Shown here: positions 25,609 to 34,309 of the stretch, piece by piece | How positions within the stretch are numbered: position 1 is the stretch's first letter | Layout: the number at the start of each line of letters is the position of its first letter | Source of the DNA: Streptomyces sp. DH37 | GTDB taxonomy: Bacteria; Actinomycetota; Actinomycetes; Streptomycetales; Streptomycetaceae | Reading direction: 5' to 3' | NCBI RefSeq assembly: GCF_029813835.1 | Contig: NZ_JARVKV010000020.1 | Coordinates: 1 to 64,000 of the forward strand | DNA: 64,000 nucleotides | Made by a program: the position numbers and the translations under genes | Notes under the pieces: generated by a model | What the model saw: the letters and a program-made list of their open reading frames with translations, nothing else | Database searches by the model: none | Told to the model about the DNA's origin: nothing

Positions 25609-26721
25609 TCAGCGGGGCGGGCGGGCGCCCGGAGCGACGGCGCCCGCCGGCTCGGGCGCCCCCGGTCTCTCGGCCACCGCGATCACCCCGGCCACCGGCA
25701 GCCGCCGCCGGCGGCGGTGCTTCAGCAGCGCCAGGGGGCCGCGCGCCGCCGTGACCTCCGTACCGGCCTCGTCCGCCGCCACGGCCGCGGCGCGTTCGAC
25801 CGGGAGGATGCCCTCGCGGCGGGCGGCGTCGGGGCGCTCGTCCTCCGGCCACAGGCCCAGCGCGGCGCAGAGCGTGGGCAGGAAGGCCATGGCGGCGGTC
25901 GCGTAGCCCTCCGCCGAGGGGTGGTAGTTGTCGGGACCGAACAGCTCCCTGGGGTTCGCCTCGAACTCCGGGCCCAGCAGGTCGCCCAGCGAGACGGTGC
26001 GGCCGCCCCGTTCCACCACCGCGATCGTCTGCGCCGCCGCGAGCCGGCGGCTCATCCGGCGGGCCAGCCAGCGCAGCGGCTGCGCGACCGGCTCGACCGT
26101 CCCCAGGTCCGGGCAGGTGCCCACCACGACCTCGCTCCCGGCTCCCCGGAGCCGCGCCACCGCGTCCCCCAGCAGCCGCACCGAGACGGCCGGCGGCACG
26201 CGGTGGGTGACGTCGTTCGCGCCGATCATGATCACGCACACGTCCGGGGCGCCGCCCCCGTCGGCCCCGCCCTCCGCCAGCAACCGCGTCACCTGGCGTT
26301 CCAGGTCGTCCGAACGCGCCCCCGACAGCGCCACGTTGCGCAGCCGCACCGGCCGCTCCGCCACCGCCGCCAGCCCCGAGGCCAGCAGCGCGCCCGGGGT
26401 CTGCCGCGGCCGGTGGACGCCCTGCCCGGCGGCGGTGGAGTCGCCGAGCAGCGCCAGCCGCAGCGGCGTGGCCTGCGCCCCGGGGCCGCAGTGGGCGAGA
26501 GCCGATCCGTACACCCCGTCCGCCGCCGGCGGTACGTCCTCCGAGCCGCCCACCCGGCGCCTGGCCAGCCGCGCCTCGGCCAGCAGCAGCCCCACGGCGG
26601 CCCCGCCGAGCAGCCCCGCGCCCCCGCCCCCGTACGCCGCCGCGGTCGCGATCCTGCGCGCCACGCGCGCCGTGGACACCGTTCCGGATCCACCTCTGGA
26701 CACCCTGGACACCCTTGACAC
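25609..26721 (-). CDS. SGNH/GDSL-family hydrolase
   Basis: A 370-residue predicted esterase/lipase of the SGNH family. GTG 26721 is chosen because GGAGGT lies 5 bases upstream; several GTG codons follow as 9-base repeats (VSRVSRVSR), so the start is not certain. An N-terminal hydrophobic segment (about 25-45, Gly/Ala-rich) is a signal anchor. Block I LLGDSTAAGQG carries the nucleophile Ser, block III is IGANDVTH, and block V is DNYHPSAEGYA, supplying the Asp-His pair. A C-terminal Arg- and Pro-rich tail of about 60 residues is not part of the fold. Expected to act at the cell surface; substrate unknown. Confidence 0.88.
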   Translation of the reverse strand: MSRVSRVSRGGSGTVSTARVARRIATAAAYGGGGAGLLGGAAVGLLLAEARLARRRVGGSEDVPPAADGVYGSALAHCGPGAQATPLRLALLGDSTAAGQGVHRPRQTPGALLASGLAAVAERPVRLRNVALSGARSDDLERQVTRLLAEGGADGGGAPDVCVIMIGANDVTHRVPPAVSVRLLGDAVARLRGAGSEVVVGTCPDLGTVEPVAQPLRWLARRMSRRLAAAQTIAVVERGGRTVSLGDLLGPEFEANPRELFGPDNYHPSAEGYATAAMAFLPTLCAALGLWPEDERPDAARREGILPVERAAAVAADEAGTEVTAARGPLALLKHRRRRRLPVAGVIAVAERPGAPEPAGAVAPGARPPR

Positions 26722-26882
26722 CGGGACCTCCGATCCGCCGCGCCCCCGCAGCCCTTCCGCACCCCGTACGCGTGGCCCGCGCGCCCGGCACGCGGCCCGT
26801 GCGACACCCACACGTCACTACCGGTGTCCTGCCCAGTACAGGCCGCCGCGCAACGCGCGTCAACGGACCTCCAGCGCCCCCC

Positions 26883-26888
26883 TAGGCT
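26883..26888 (+). promoter_or_regulatory. -10 box of cystathionine beta-synthase gene
   Basis: TAGGCT lies about 48 bases before the GTG start. A leader with GGAGAA follows, so this gene is not leaderless. Confidence 0.45.
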
Positions 26889-26936
26889 GGCTGTACGGGC
26901 AGGCGACGGCGACTGCCCCCGAATGCGGAGAACCAG

Positions 26937-28346
26937 GTGCAGTTTCACGAGTCGATGATCGAGCTTGTCGGCAACACCCCGCTGGTCAGGCTGAACAACG
27001 TGACGGCGGGAATCCAGGCCACCGTCCTGGCGAAGGTCGAGTACTTCAACCCCGGCGGTTCGGTGAAGGACCGGATCGCGATCCGGATGATCGAGGCCGC
27101 CGAGCGCTCCGGCGAACTGAAGCCGGGCGGCGTCATCGTCGAGCCCACCTCCGGCAACACCGGGGTCGGGCTGGCGATCGTGGCCCAGCAGAAGGGCTAC
27201 CGCTGCATCTTCGTCTGCCCGGACAAGGTGTCCACGGACAAGATCAACGTACTGCGCGCCTACGGGGCCGAGGTCGTGGTCTGCCCCACCGCGGTCGACC
27301 CCGAGCACCCCGACTCGTACTACAACGTCTCCGACCGGCTGGTGCGCGAGACGCCGGGTGCCTGGAAGCCGGACCAGTACAGCAACCCGAACAACCCGCG
27401 CTCCCACTACGAGACCACCGGCCCCGAGCTGTGGGAGCAGACGGGCGGCGGGATCACCCACTTCGTGGCCGGCATCGGCACCGGCGGCACGATCACCGGC
27501 ACCGGCCGCTACCTCAAGGAGGTCTCCGGCGGGACGGTGCGGATCGTCGGCGCCGACCCGGAGGGCTCGGTGTACTCCGGCGGCTCGGGGCGCCCCTACC
27601 TGGTGGAGGGCGTCGGCGAGGACTTCTGGCCCAGCGCCTACGACCGCGAGGTGACGGACGAGATCATCGCCGTCTCCGACAAGGACTCCTTCCAGATGAC
27701 GCGGCGGCTGGCGCGCGAGGAGGGCCTGCTGGTGGGCGGCTCCTGCGGCATGGCGGTGGTCGCGGCGCTGCGCGTGGCCGAGCGCCTCGGCCCGGACGAC
27801 ACGGTCGTCGTGCTGCTGCCGGACGGCGGGCGCGGCTACCTCTCGAAGATCTTCAACGACGAGTGGATGGCGGACTACGGCTTCCTGGAGGAGGGCGAGC
27901 CCACCCAGGCCCGCGTCGGCGACGTGCTGCGCCGCAAGGAGGGCGGGCTGCCGTCGCTGGTGCACATGCACCCGGAGGAGACGGTCGGCGAGGCCGTCGA
28001 GGTGCTGCGCGAGTACGGCGTCTCGCAGATGCCCGTCGTCAAGCCCGGCGCCGGGCACCCGGACGTGATGGCGGCCGAGGTCGTCGGCTCGATCGTCGAA
28101 CGCGACCTGCTGGACGCGCTGTTCACCGGGCGCGCGAAGCTGGACGACCCGCTGGAGCCGCACATGAGCGCGCCGCTGCCGCAGGTCGGCTCGGGCGAGC
28201 CGGTCGCCGACCTGATGACGGTGCTGGAGCGGGCCGACGCGGCGATCGTGCTGGTCGAGGGGAAGCCGACCGGTGTGGTCAGCCGCCAGGACCTGCTGGC
28301 GTTCCTCGCCCGGGGCACCGGCTCGAAGGACGGCGGCGCGCAGTAG
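26937..28346 (+). CDS. cystathionine beta-synthase
   Basis: A 469-residue PLP enzyme of the cysteine synthase/CBS family, condensing serine with homocysteine in the transsulfuration pathway. The PLP Lys is K44 in GGSVKDRIA. The substrate loop is PTSGNTGVGLA, and the phosphate-binding loop is GTGGTITGTG. Beyond the roughly 320-residue catalytic core are two CBS (Bateman) motifs (about 335-460, SLVHMHPEETVGEAVEVL and PTGVVSRQDLLAFL). These distinguish it from plain cysteine synthase and suggest allosteric control. GTG 26937 follows GGAGAA. Confidence 0.92.
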   Translation: MQFHESMIELVGNTPLVRLNNVTAGIQATVLAKVEYFNPGGSVKDRIAIRMIEAAERSGELKPGGVIVEPTSGNTGVGLAIVAQQKGYRCIFVCPDKVSTDKINVLRAYGAEVVVCPTAVDPEHPDSYYNVSDRLVRETPGAWKPDQYSNPNNPRSHYETTGPELWEQTGGGITHFVAGIGTGGTITGTGRYLKEVSGGTVRIVGADPEGSVYSGGSGRPYLVEGVGEDFWPSAYDREVTDEIIAVSDKDSFQMTRRLAREEGLLVGGSCGMAVVAALRVAERLGPDDTVVVLLPDGGRGYLSKIFNDEWMADYGFLEEGEPTQARVGDVLRRKEGGLPSLVHMHPEETVGEAVEVLREYGVSQMPVVKPGAGHPDVMAAEVVGSIVERDLLDALFTGRAKLDDPLEPHMSAPLPQVGSGEPVADLMTVLERADAAIVLVEGKPTGVVSRQDLLAFLARGTGSKDGGAQ

Positions 28347-28659
28347 TACCCAGCCGTCACGGCTCCGCAAAACGCGGTTAACAACCGTCGGGCACTGTGG
28401 TGTCCAACGGCGCGGGGAACTCCGGAGCGGCTCCCGGACTCCCTCGAGCGCCCTGGACGCGGGCCCGACCCGGCCACGCGTCCCCGCGGGGACCGCCGTC
28501 GTCCCGCCCCTGGTGTCCGCACCGGGGTGCGGCGGTCCCCGCGCAACCCCTCCTCCCGCACGGCGCCCCCCGTACGGCACCCGTGCGCGCGACCCCGTAC
28601 GCGCCGCCCCCGCGGGCCCCGGGTCCGCGGGGGCGGCCGTCGCCGGTCGTCCCGGCCGG
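28347..28659. other. intergenic region with two large hairpins
   Basis: No gene is supported between these convergent genes. A perfect 14-base inverted repeat (28485-28498 against 28530-28543) has a 31-base loop. A second, 13 bases (28603-28615 against 28625-28637) with a 9-base loop, sits close to the end of the leftward membrane gene. Together they look like a double bidirectional terminator. The stretch 28366-28415 is less GC-rich and unstructured. Confidence 0.6.
28603..28637. terminator. bidirectional terminator
   Basis: Perfect 13-base stem GCCGCCCCCGCGG / CCGCGGGGGCGGC with loop GCCCCGGGT, 22 bases from the stop of the leftward gene at 28660. Confidence 0.78.
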
Positions 28660-29103
28660 TCAGTCGTCCCAGTCGCCGGCCGCCCGGTGGCGCTCCTCGC
28701 GGCGGGAGCGGGACCACGGGAAGCGCCCCGAGGAGTGCACGGCGTTGACGCCGACGATCCCGGCCCAGCAGACCAGCAGCCCCGGCAGGTCCGCGTTCAC
28801 CACGGCGATCGCCGACAGCGGGATGGCCAGGACCAGCGAGATCGCGGCGAGACCGAAGGTGGCGCCCGGCTCCTCCGGGGCGGACCCGCCCGGGGAGGCC
28901 GGGGCGTCGCGGGCCTCGGCCATCTGCCGTTCGGCCATCCGGCGCCGCACCCGGCGGTCGATGACGGAGTCCAGGCGCCGGTCGACCTTCTCCAGGAAGG
29001 AGTCGATCAGCTCCGACTCGTACTCCGGCCCGAGCTCCCCGCGCGTCTGCAGGGTCGCGTCGAGCTCTTTCCTCAACTCGGGATCAGGGCCGTGGGCATC
29101 CAT
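28660..29103 (-). CDS. small two-helix membrane protein, unknown function
   Basis: A 147-residue protein. The N-terminal 70 residues are hydrophilic and helical (PELRKELDATLQTRGELG, then ELIDSFLEKVDRRLDSVIDRR). Two membrane helices follow at about 82-122, then a basic tail. The soluble part resembles the stalk region of small actinobacterial membrane proteins with adjacent EKVDRRLD segments, but I cannot name a family. On the minus strand TAGCGT (29111-29116) sits 7 bases before the ATG, the leaderless geometry. It is divergent from the RpiR regulator. Confidence 0.75.
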   Translation of the reverse strand: MDAHGPDPELRKELDATLQTRGELGPEYESELIDSFLEKVDRRLDSVIDRRVRRRMAERQMAEARDAPASPGGSAPEEPGATFGLAAISLVLAIPLSAIAVVNADLPGLLVCWAGIVGVNAVHSSGRFPWSRSRREERHRAAGDWDD

Positions 29104-29302
29104 GGACCTCACGCTACGGGCGCGGACGCGCCGGGTCGGTGGGGCTAGCCCCCGGATCCGCCGGGGGGTCCTCCAGGGGCGGCGGGGGCCGGGGCGGGCC
29201 CGGAAGGAGCGGTCCGGAAGGCGGGGTCCGGGAGCGCGCCGTGCCGGTCCGCGCCGATACTGAATAGGGTCATGCGGGCAGGGGAGCGCTGAAGAGGGGC
29301 AG

Positions 29303-30178
29303 GTGGGCACGGTGAGCGGTGCGGGCGCGCGGCTGCTGAAGCTGTTCGAGGGGCACCGGCTGACCCCCACCCAGCGCCGGATCGCCCACTGCATGGTGCG
29401 GCGCGCGGACGACGCCCCGTTCCTGTCCAGCGTGGAACTGGCGGAGCTGGCCGGGGTGAGCCAGCCGTCGGTGACCCGCTTCGCCGTGGCGCTGGGCTTC
29501 GACGGCTACCCGGCGCTGCGCAGGCACCTGCGCGAGGCCCGCCCCCTGCCGTCGGCGGACGGTACCCCCGACGCCGGGCCGGGCACGGCGGACGGCGACG
29601 GGGGCCGCAACGCGTACCAGCAGGCCGTGCAGGCCGAGATCGACAACCTGCGCCGGCTCGCCGCGCAGCTCGCCGACCCCGCCCCCGTCGCCGAGGCCGG
29701 GCGCCTGCTGGCCGCCTCCCGGCCGCTGCCCGTCCTGGGTCTGAGGGCCGCCGCCGCGCAGGCCCGCGGCTTCGCGTACTTCGCCGCCAAGGTGCACCCG
29801 GACGTACGGCTGCTGGACGAGGGCGGCTCGATGCTGGACGACCGCCTCGACGCCGCCGTGCGGGCGGGGGCGAGCACGCTGCTGTGCTTCGCGCTGCCCC
29901 GCCATCCGCGCGAGGCGGTGGCGGCGCTGGAGCGCGCGCGGGCGGCCGGGCTGCGGATCGTCACCGTCGCCGACAGCGCCTTCGCACCCGTCGTCCGCCC
30001 CGGCGACCTGCTGCTGCCGGCCGCCGTCGGGACCGCGCTGTCCTTCGACACCGCCTGCGCGCCCATGATGCTGGGACGGGTGCTGCTGGAGGCGATGTGC
30101 GACGAACTGCCCGACGCGCAGGCCCGCTTGGAGGAGTTCGACACGCGCGCCGCCGAGCGGGGCCTGTTCGCCGAGTGA
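29303..30178 (+). CDS. MurR/RpiR-family transcriptional regulator
   Basis: A 291-residue regulator. The N-terminal helix-turn-helix of the RpiR type is at about 10-85 (FEGHRLTPTQRRIAHCMV, LAELAGVSQPSVTRFAVALGFDGY). The SIS sugar-isomerase fold is at about 115-265, normally binding a phosphosugar effector. GTG 29303 follows GAGGGGCAG; a second GTG at 29312 is possible. A -10-like TAGGGT at 29265-29270 places the transcript start about 25 bases upstream. No sugar gene is adjacent; the nearest operon in the same direction is hut, so its target is open. Confidence 0.9.
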   Translation: MGTVSGAGARLLKLFEGHRLTPTQRRIAHCMVRRADDAPFLSSVELAELAGVSQPSVTRFAVALGFDGYPALRRHLREARPLPSADGTPDAGPGTADGDGGRNAYQQAVQAEIDNLRRLAAQLADPAPVAEAGRLLAASRPLPVLGLRAAAAQARGFAYFAAKVHPDVRLLDEGGSMLDDRLDAAVRAGASTLLCFALPRHPREAVAALERARAAGLRIVTVADSAFAPVVRPGDLLLPAAVGTALSFDTACAPMMLGRVLLEAMCDELPDAQARLEEFDTRAAERGLFAE

Positions 30179-30280
30179 CCGGGCGGCCGTCCGGGCGGTT
30201 CCCGCCGGTCTCTCAGGAGAATCTCATCCTCCCTCACTACGCTTCCGCACCGACGAGCCGTGACGCCGTGGCGCCGTGAC

Positions 30281-30317
30281 GGCACGCACGGGCACGCACG
30301 GGCACGCACGGCACGCA
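30281..30317 (+). repeat. 10-bp tandem repeat in 5' region
   Basis: GGCACGCACG is repeated three times exactly and a fourth time partly, upstream of the membrane gene at 30369. Too short and ungapped to be a CRISPR. Confidence 0.8.
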
Positions 30318-30368
30318 GCCGAACGGAGACGGAGACCGGAGAACACCGGAGAACAGAGGAGGACTGCC

Positions 30369-30992
30369 GTGGGACGGGGAGCGTACGCACTGGCGAGGGT
30401 CGCGGTGTACGTGCGGACGGCGGGCACCGCGCTGTGGTGGACCGGCGTGGTGGCCGCGGGCACCGGCCTGGCCGTACCGGGGCTGACCGGGCGGCGCGTC
30501 GGGCTCCTGGGCGGGGCCGCGCTCTTCCTCGTCGCCGCGGCCGTCGCCTTCCTGGCGCGCCGCCGCCGCTGCACCGGGCTGGCCGGGTCGGCGTCGGCGG
30601 CGGGCAAGTGGGTGGTGCTCCACGACCGCGCGGTGACCGTGCGCGCCTGGCTGCGCAGGCGCCGCTGGTGGCTGGCCGCCGCCTTCCTGGCCGCGGTGGC
30701 CTCCTCCCTGGCCGCGCCGGCCGCGGGCGGCATGCTGCTGGCCGGAACCGGCGCGGGCCTGTGGGCCAAGGCGGTGTGGCTGGGCCGCTGGGAGCGGCGC
30801 AACGAGAAGCTGCTGTGGGTGCGCCCGGAGTGGGCGGACGGGCGCAGCCCGGCCCGCGGGGGCGTGCGCGGCTGGATGACCACCGGCCCGCTGGCCGGGG
30901 ACGCCGCGCCGGGCGGCGCCCGCCGCCGCCCCGCGCCGGGCGGGGTCCGGGAGCGCCGCCCCCGGGCGCGGGTCACGGCCGCGGCGCGGTGA
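30369..30992 (+). CDS. membrane protein of unknown function
   Basis: A 207-residue protein with four predicted membrane helices in two hairpins (about 15-40, 43-63, 98-117 and 120-140) separated by a basic loop containing RRRRCTG and WLRRRRWW. The C-terminal 50 residues are Arg/Pro/Gly-rich. GTG 30369 follows GAGGAGGAC. No family is recognised. Its last 20 bases overlap the convergent decarboxylase gene. Confidence 0.7.
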   Translation: MGRGAYALARVAVYVRTAGTALWWTGVVAAGTGLAVPGLTGRRVGLLGGAALFLVAAAVAFLARRRRCTGLAGSASAAGKWVVLHDRAVTVRAWLRRRRWWLAAAFLAAVASSLAAPAAGGMLLAGTGAGLWAKAVWLGRWERRNEKLLWVRPEWADGRSPARGGVRGWMTTGPLAGDAAPGGARRRPAPGGVRERRPRARVTAAAR

Positions 30993-32472
30993 GCGCGTCG
31001 CGCTGAGCCCCGCCGGACGCGGCGACGAGGTCGTCGAGCGTCTGGGGCGGCCGTACGGTCGCGAAGCGCACGCCGTCCGGGCCCGCGCCGTCCGTACGGC
31101 CGCCGCCGTCCCCGTCCCCCGCGACGGTGAAGCCGTACACGCCCGGCCTCGGCAGGCTGTTGTAGTCGAACGGGGTGGAGAAGTAGTACGCGCCCGTGTC
31201 CAGCAGCGCCACCAGGTCGCCGGCCTCCAGCTCCGGCAGCTCCCGGCCGCGCGCCACGAGGTCGCCGGCGAAGCAGCAGGGCCCGGCGACGTCCTGCACC
31301 ACGCGGGGGCCCCGCTTGGGGCGGCCCAGGCCGTCGTAGGCGGCGACCCGCAGCGGCCACGCCTCCGGCGCGAAGACCGTCCGCACGGCGACCTGGGCGC
31401 CCGCGTGGGTGACCGCTATCGGGCGGCCCCCGGAGCTCTTGGCGTACTCCACCCGGGCCAGCACCAGCCCGCACTTGGCCAGCACCGACCGCCCGAACTC
31501 GGTGACCAGCCCGTACCGGCCGTCGAACAGGCCGGGGACGGTCCGGCGCAGCAGCCGGGCGTACTCGGCGAAGGTCGGGGCGGTCTCGTCGGAGCCGAAG
31601 TTGACCGGGAGGCCGCCGCCGATGTCGAGGGTGTCGATCCGGCGCTCCCCGGCGGCCCGGTTGATCTCCTCGGCCAGCTCGTAGGTGGCCGCCACGCCCG
31701 CCGCCATCATCTCCAGCGCCATGCCCTGGGAGCCGACGTGGCAGTGCAGCCGGGTGATCCAGGGGCGCTCCACACAGGCGCGTACGACAAACTCGCGCGC
31801 CCCCTCGTCCCGGAGCGCGAACCCGAACTTCGAGGTGGCCGTCGCGGTGCTCATCGCGCCGATGCTGCCGCCCCCGAGCTGCGGGTTGACGCGCAGGCCG
31901 ACCGGTGAGGCGGACCGGCCGCCGGAGGGGGAGGGCAGGGCGCCGGGCGCCATCAGGGCGTCCAGGCGCTCCAGCTCCTGGCGGTTGTCCGCGTTGAGCG
32001 CGATGCCCAGCTCCAGGGCCTCGCGCAGTTCGCCGACGGTCTTGGCGGGGGAGTCCAGGACGATGCGCTCCGGGCCGACGCCGGCGGCCCGGGCCAGGGC
32101 CAGCTCGCCGGGGCTGGCGACCTCGCAGCCCAGCCCGCAGTCGGCGAGCAGCCGCAGCACGGGGACGAGGGAGGACGCCTTGACCGCGAAGGAGTGCAGC
32201 ACGGGCCGGCCGGGGGCGGTCACCTCGTCGAAGGCCGCGTGCAGGGCCGCCGCCGTCTCCCGCACGGACGCCACGTCCAGCAGGGCCGCGACCGGGTGCT
32301 CGTCGGACAGCAGCCCGCGGGCGACGGCCGCCCGTACGGCGGCCTCGCGGCGGGCGACGGCCGCGGCGGCGCCCGGGGACCGGCCTGCGCCCGGGGACCG
32401 GTCGGCGGCGGTCGCGGCCGGCGGGGCTCCGGGAGACTCCGGCGGTACGGCGGCGTGGTGCGTATCAACCAT
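30973..32472 (-). CDS. type III PLP-dependent decarboxylase (DAP/ornithine decarboxylase-like)
   Basis: A 499-residue alanine-racemase-fold decarboxylase. The PLP Lys is in VLHSFAVKASSL. Other marks are GCEVASPGELALA, the phosphate-binding glycine loop LDIGGGLPVNF, EFGRSVLAKCGLVLARV, the active-site Cys loop VAGPCCFAGDLVA and the C-terminal DTGAYYFSTPFDYNSLPRPGVYGF. This last segment is where meso-DAP decarboxylases and related enzymes contact substrate. The first 60 residues are Ala/Pro-rich and unconserved. It is too divergent from LysA-type sequences to assign a substrate. ATG 32472 has no obvious Shine-Dalgarno sequence. It is divergent from hutU with only 109 bases between. Confidence 0.85.
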   Translation of the reverse strand: MVDTHHAAVPPESPGAPPAATAADRSPGAGRSPGAAAAVARREAAVRAAVARGLLSDEHPVAALLDVASVRETAAALHAAFDEVTAPGRPVLHSFAVKASSLVPVLRLLADCGLGCEVASPGELALARAAGVGPERIVLDSPAKTVGELREALELGIALNADNRQELERLDALMAPGALPSPSGGRSASPVGLRVNPQLGGGSIGAMSTATATSKFGFALRDEGAREFVVRACVERPWITRLHCHVGSQGMALEMMAAGVAATYELAEEINRAAGERRIDTLDIGGGLPVNFGSDETAPTFAEYARLLRRTVPGLFDGRYGLVTEFGRSVLAKCGLVLARVEYAKSSGGRPIAVTHAGAQVAVRTVFAPEAWPLRVAAYDGLGRPKRGPRVVQDVAGPCCFAGDLVARGRELPELEAGDLVALLDTGAYYFSTPFDYNSLPRPGVYGFTVAGDGDGGGRTDGAGPDGVRFATVRPPQTLDDLVAASGGAQRDALTAPRP

Positions 32473-32517
32473 GTGCACAAGACAAACACGACCGGCGCGC
32501 GCGGACGACACCACCCG

Positions 32518-32545
32518 TTGACTAGCTCTATTCACTGCATAGAGT
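32518..32545 (+). promoter_or_regulatory. hutU promoter with overlapping operator
   Basis: TTGACT (32518-32523) and TAGAGT (32540-32545) are 16 bases apart. The inverted repeat CTCTAT-N7-ATAGAG (32526-32531 and 32539-32544) covers the spacer and the -10 box, so a protein bound there would block RNA polymerase. GGAGG precedes the hutU ATG. Confidence 0.6.
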
Positions 32546-32581
32546 GTCTGTAGTAACCGATTCAATCGGAGGCAGGGGACC

Positions 32582-34309
32582 ATGGCAGATCTCTCAGGGC
32601 CCTCGGGTCCGCGACCGGTACGGGCCCCGCGCGGCACCGGGCTCACCGCCCGGGGCTGGCAGCAGGAGGCCGCGCTGCGGATGCTCCGGAACAACCTCGA
32701 CCCCGAGGTCGCCGAGCACCCCGAGAAGCTCGTCGTCTACGGCGGCACCGGCAAGGCGGCCCGCGACTGGCGCTCCTTCGACGCCATGGTCCGCACCCTC
32801 ACCACCCTGGGGCCGGACGAGACGATGCTCGTGCAGTCGGGCCGCCCGGTCGGCGTGCTGACCACCCACGAGTGGGCGCCGCGCGTGCTGATCGCCAACT
32901 CCAACCTGGTGGGCGACTGGGCCACCTGGGAGGAGTTCCGCCGCCTGGAGGCCCTCGGCCTCACCATGTACGGCCAGATGACGGCCGGCTCGTGGATCTA
33001 CATCGGCACCCAGGGCATCCTCCAGGGCACCTACGAGACCTTCGCCGCCGTCGCCGCCAAGCGCTTCGGTGGCTCGCTGGCCGGGACGATCACCCTCACC
33101 GCCGGGCTCGGCGGGATGGGCGGCGCCCAGCCGCTGGCGGTCACCATGAACGGCGGCGTCGCCCTCTGCGTCGACTGCGACCCCCGCGCCGTCGAACGCC
33201 GCATCGAGCACCGCTACCTCGACGTGCGCGCCGACTCCCTCGACCACGCCCTGGCGCTGGCCACCGAGGCCCGCGACGCGCGGCGCCCGCTGTCGATCGG
33301 CGTGCTGGGCAACGCCGCCGACGTGGTGCCGCGCCTGCTGGAGATGGGCGCGCCGATCGACATCGTCACCGACCAGACCTCCGCCCACGACCCCCTCGCG
33401 TACCTGCCGCTGGGCGTCGACCTCGCGGACATGGCCTCCTACGCCGCCGAGAAGCCCGCCGACTTCACCGCGCGGGCCCGGGAGTCGATGGCCCGGCACG
33501 TGGAGGCCATGGTCGGCTTCATGGACGCCGGCGCCGAGGTCTTCGACTACGGCAACTCCATCCGCGGCGAGGCCCGGCTGGCCGGCTACGAGCGGGCGTT
33601 CGCCTTCCCCGGCTTCGTACCCGCCTACATCCGGCCGCTGTTCTGCGAGGGCAAGGGCCCCTTCCGCTGGGCCGCGCTCTCGGGCGACCCGAAGGACATC
33701 GCGGCCACCGACCGCGCCGTCCTCGACCTCTTCCCCGAGAACGAGTCCCTGGCCCGCTGGATCCGCATGGCCGGGGAGCGCGTGCACTTCCAGGGCCTGC
33801 CCGCCCGCATCTGCTGGCTCGGCTACGGGGAGCGGGACCGGGCCGGGGAGCGCTTCAACGACATGGTGGCCTCCGGCGAGATCTCCGCCCCGCTGGCCAT
33901 CGGCCGCGACCACCTGGACTGCGGATCGGTGGCCTCCCCGTACCGCGAGACCGAGGCGATGCTCGACGGCTCCGACGCCATCGCCGACTGGCCGCTGCTC
34001 AACGCCATGGTCAACGTGGCCTCCGGCGCCTCCTGGGTCTCCATCCACCACGGCGGCGGCGTCGGCATGGGCCGCTCGATCCACGCCGGGCAGGTCACCG
34101 TCGCCGACGGCACCCCGCTGGCCGGGGAGAAGATCCGCCGGGTGCTCACCAACGACCCGGGCACGGGCGTCATCCGCCACGTCGACGCCGGGTACGAGCG
34201 GGCCGGGGAGGTCGCCGCCGAGCGCGGGGTGCGCGTCCCGATGCGCGAGGGCGGCGCGGACGGGGGCGGCGCGGACGGAGGCGGCACGGGCGGGGGAGGC
34301 GCCGCGTGA
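32582..34309 (+). CDS. hutU: urocanate hydratase
   Basis: A 575-residue NAD+-dependent enzyme converting urocanate to imidazolone propionate, the second step of histidine degradation. Family features include [13 protein letters not shown] near the N-terminus, [15 protein letters not shown] (NAD-binding region), [10 protein letters not shown], and the C-terminal [17 protein letters not shown]. Length is close to the usual 550-560, with a Gly/Asp-rich 20-residue tail added at the end. ATG 32582 follows GGAGGCAGGGGACC. It overlaps the next gene by four bases (GTGA). hutH is not in the window. Confidence 0.97.
   Translation: MADLSGPSGPRPVRAPRGTGLTARGWQQEAALRMLRNNLDPEVAEHPEKLVVYGGTGKAARDWRSFDAMVRTLTTLGPDETMLVQSGRPVGVLTTHEWAPRVLIANSNLVGDWATWEEFRRLEALGLTMYGQMTAGSWIYIGTQGILQGTYETFAAVAAKRFGGSLAGTITLTAGLGGMGGAQPLAVTMNGGVALCVDCDPRAVERRIEHRYLDVRADSLDHALALATEARDARRPLSIGVLGNAADVVPRLLEMGAPIDIVTDQTSAHDPLAYLPLGVDLADMASYAAEKPADFTARARESMARHVEAMVGFMDAGAEVFDYGNSIRGEARLAGYERAFAFPGFVPAYIRPLFCEGKGPFRWAALSGDPKDIAATDRAVLDLFPENESLARWIRMAGERVHFQGLPARICWLGYGERDRAGERFNDMVASGEISAPLAIGRDHLDCGSVASPYRETEAMLDGSDAIADWPLLNAMVNVASGASWVSIHHGGGVGMGRSIHAGQVTVADGTPLAGEKIRRVLTNDPGTGVIRHVDAGYERAGEVAAERGVRVPMREGGADGGGADGGGTGGGGAA

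Noticed and set aside
30281..30317. Short direct repeats considered as a CRISPR array
   Set aside because: Units are 10 bases with no spacers and no cas genes nearby; simple slippage repeat.
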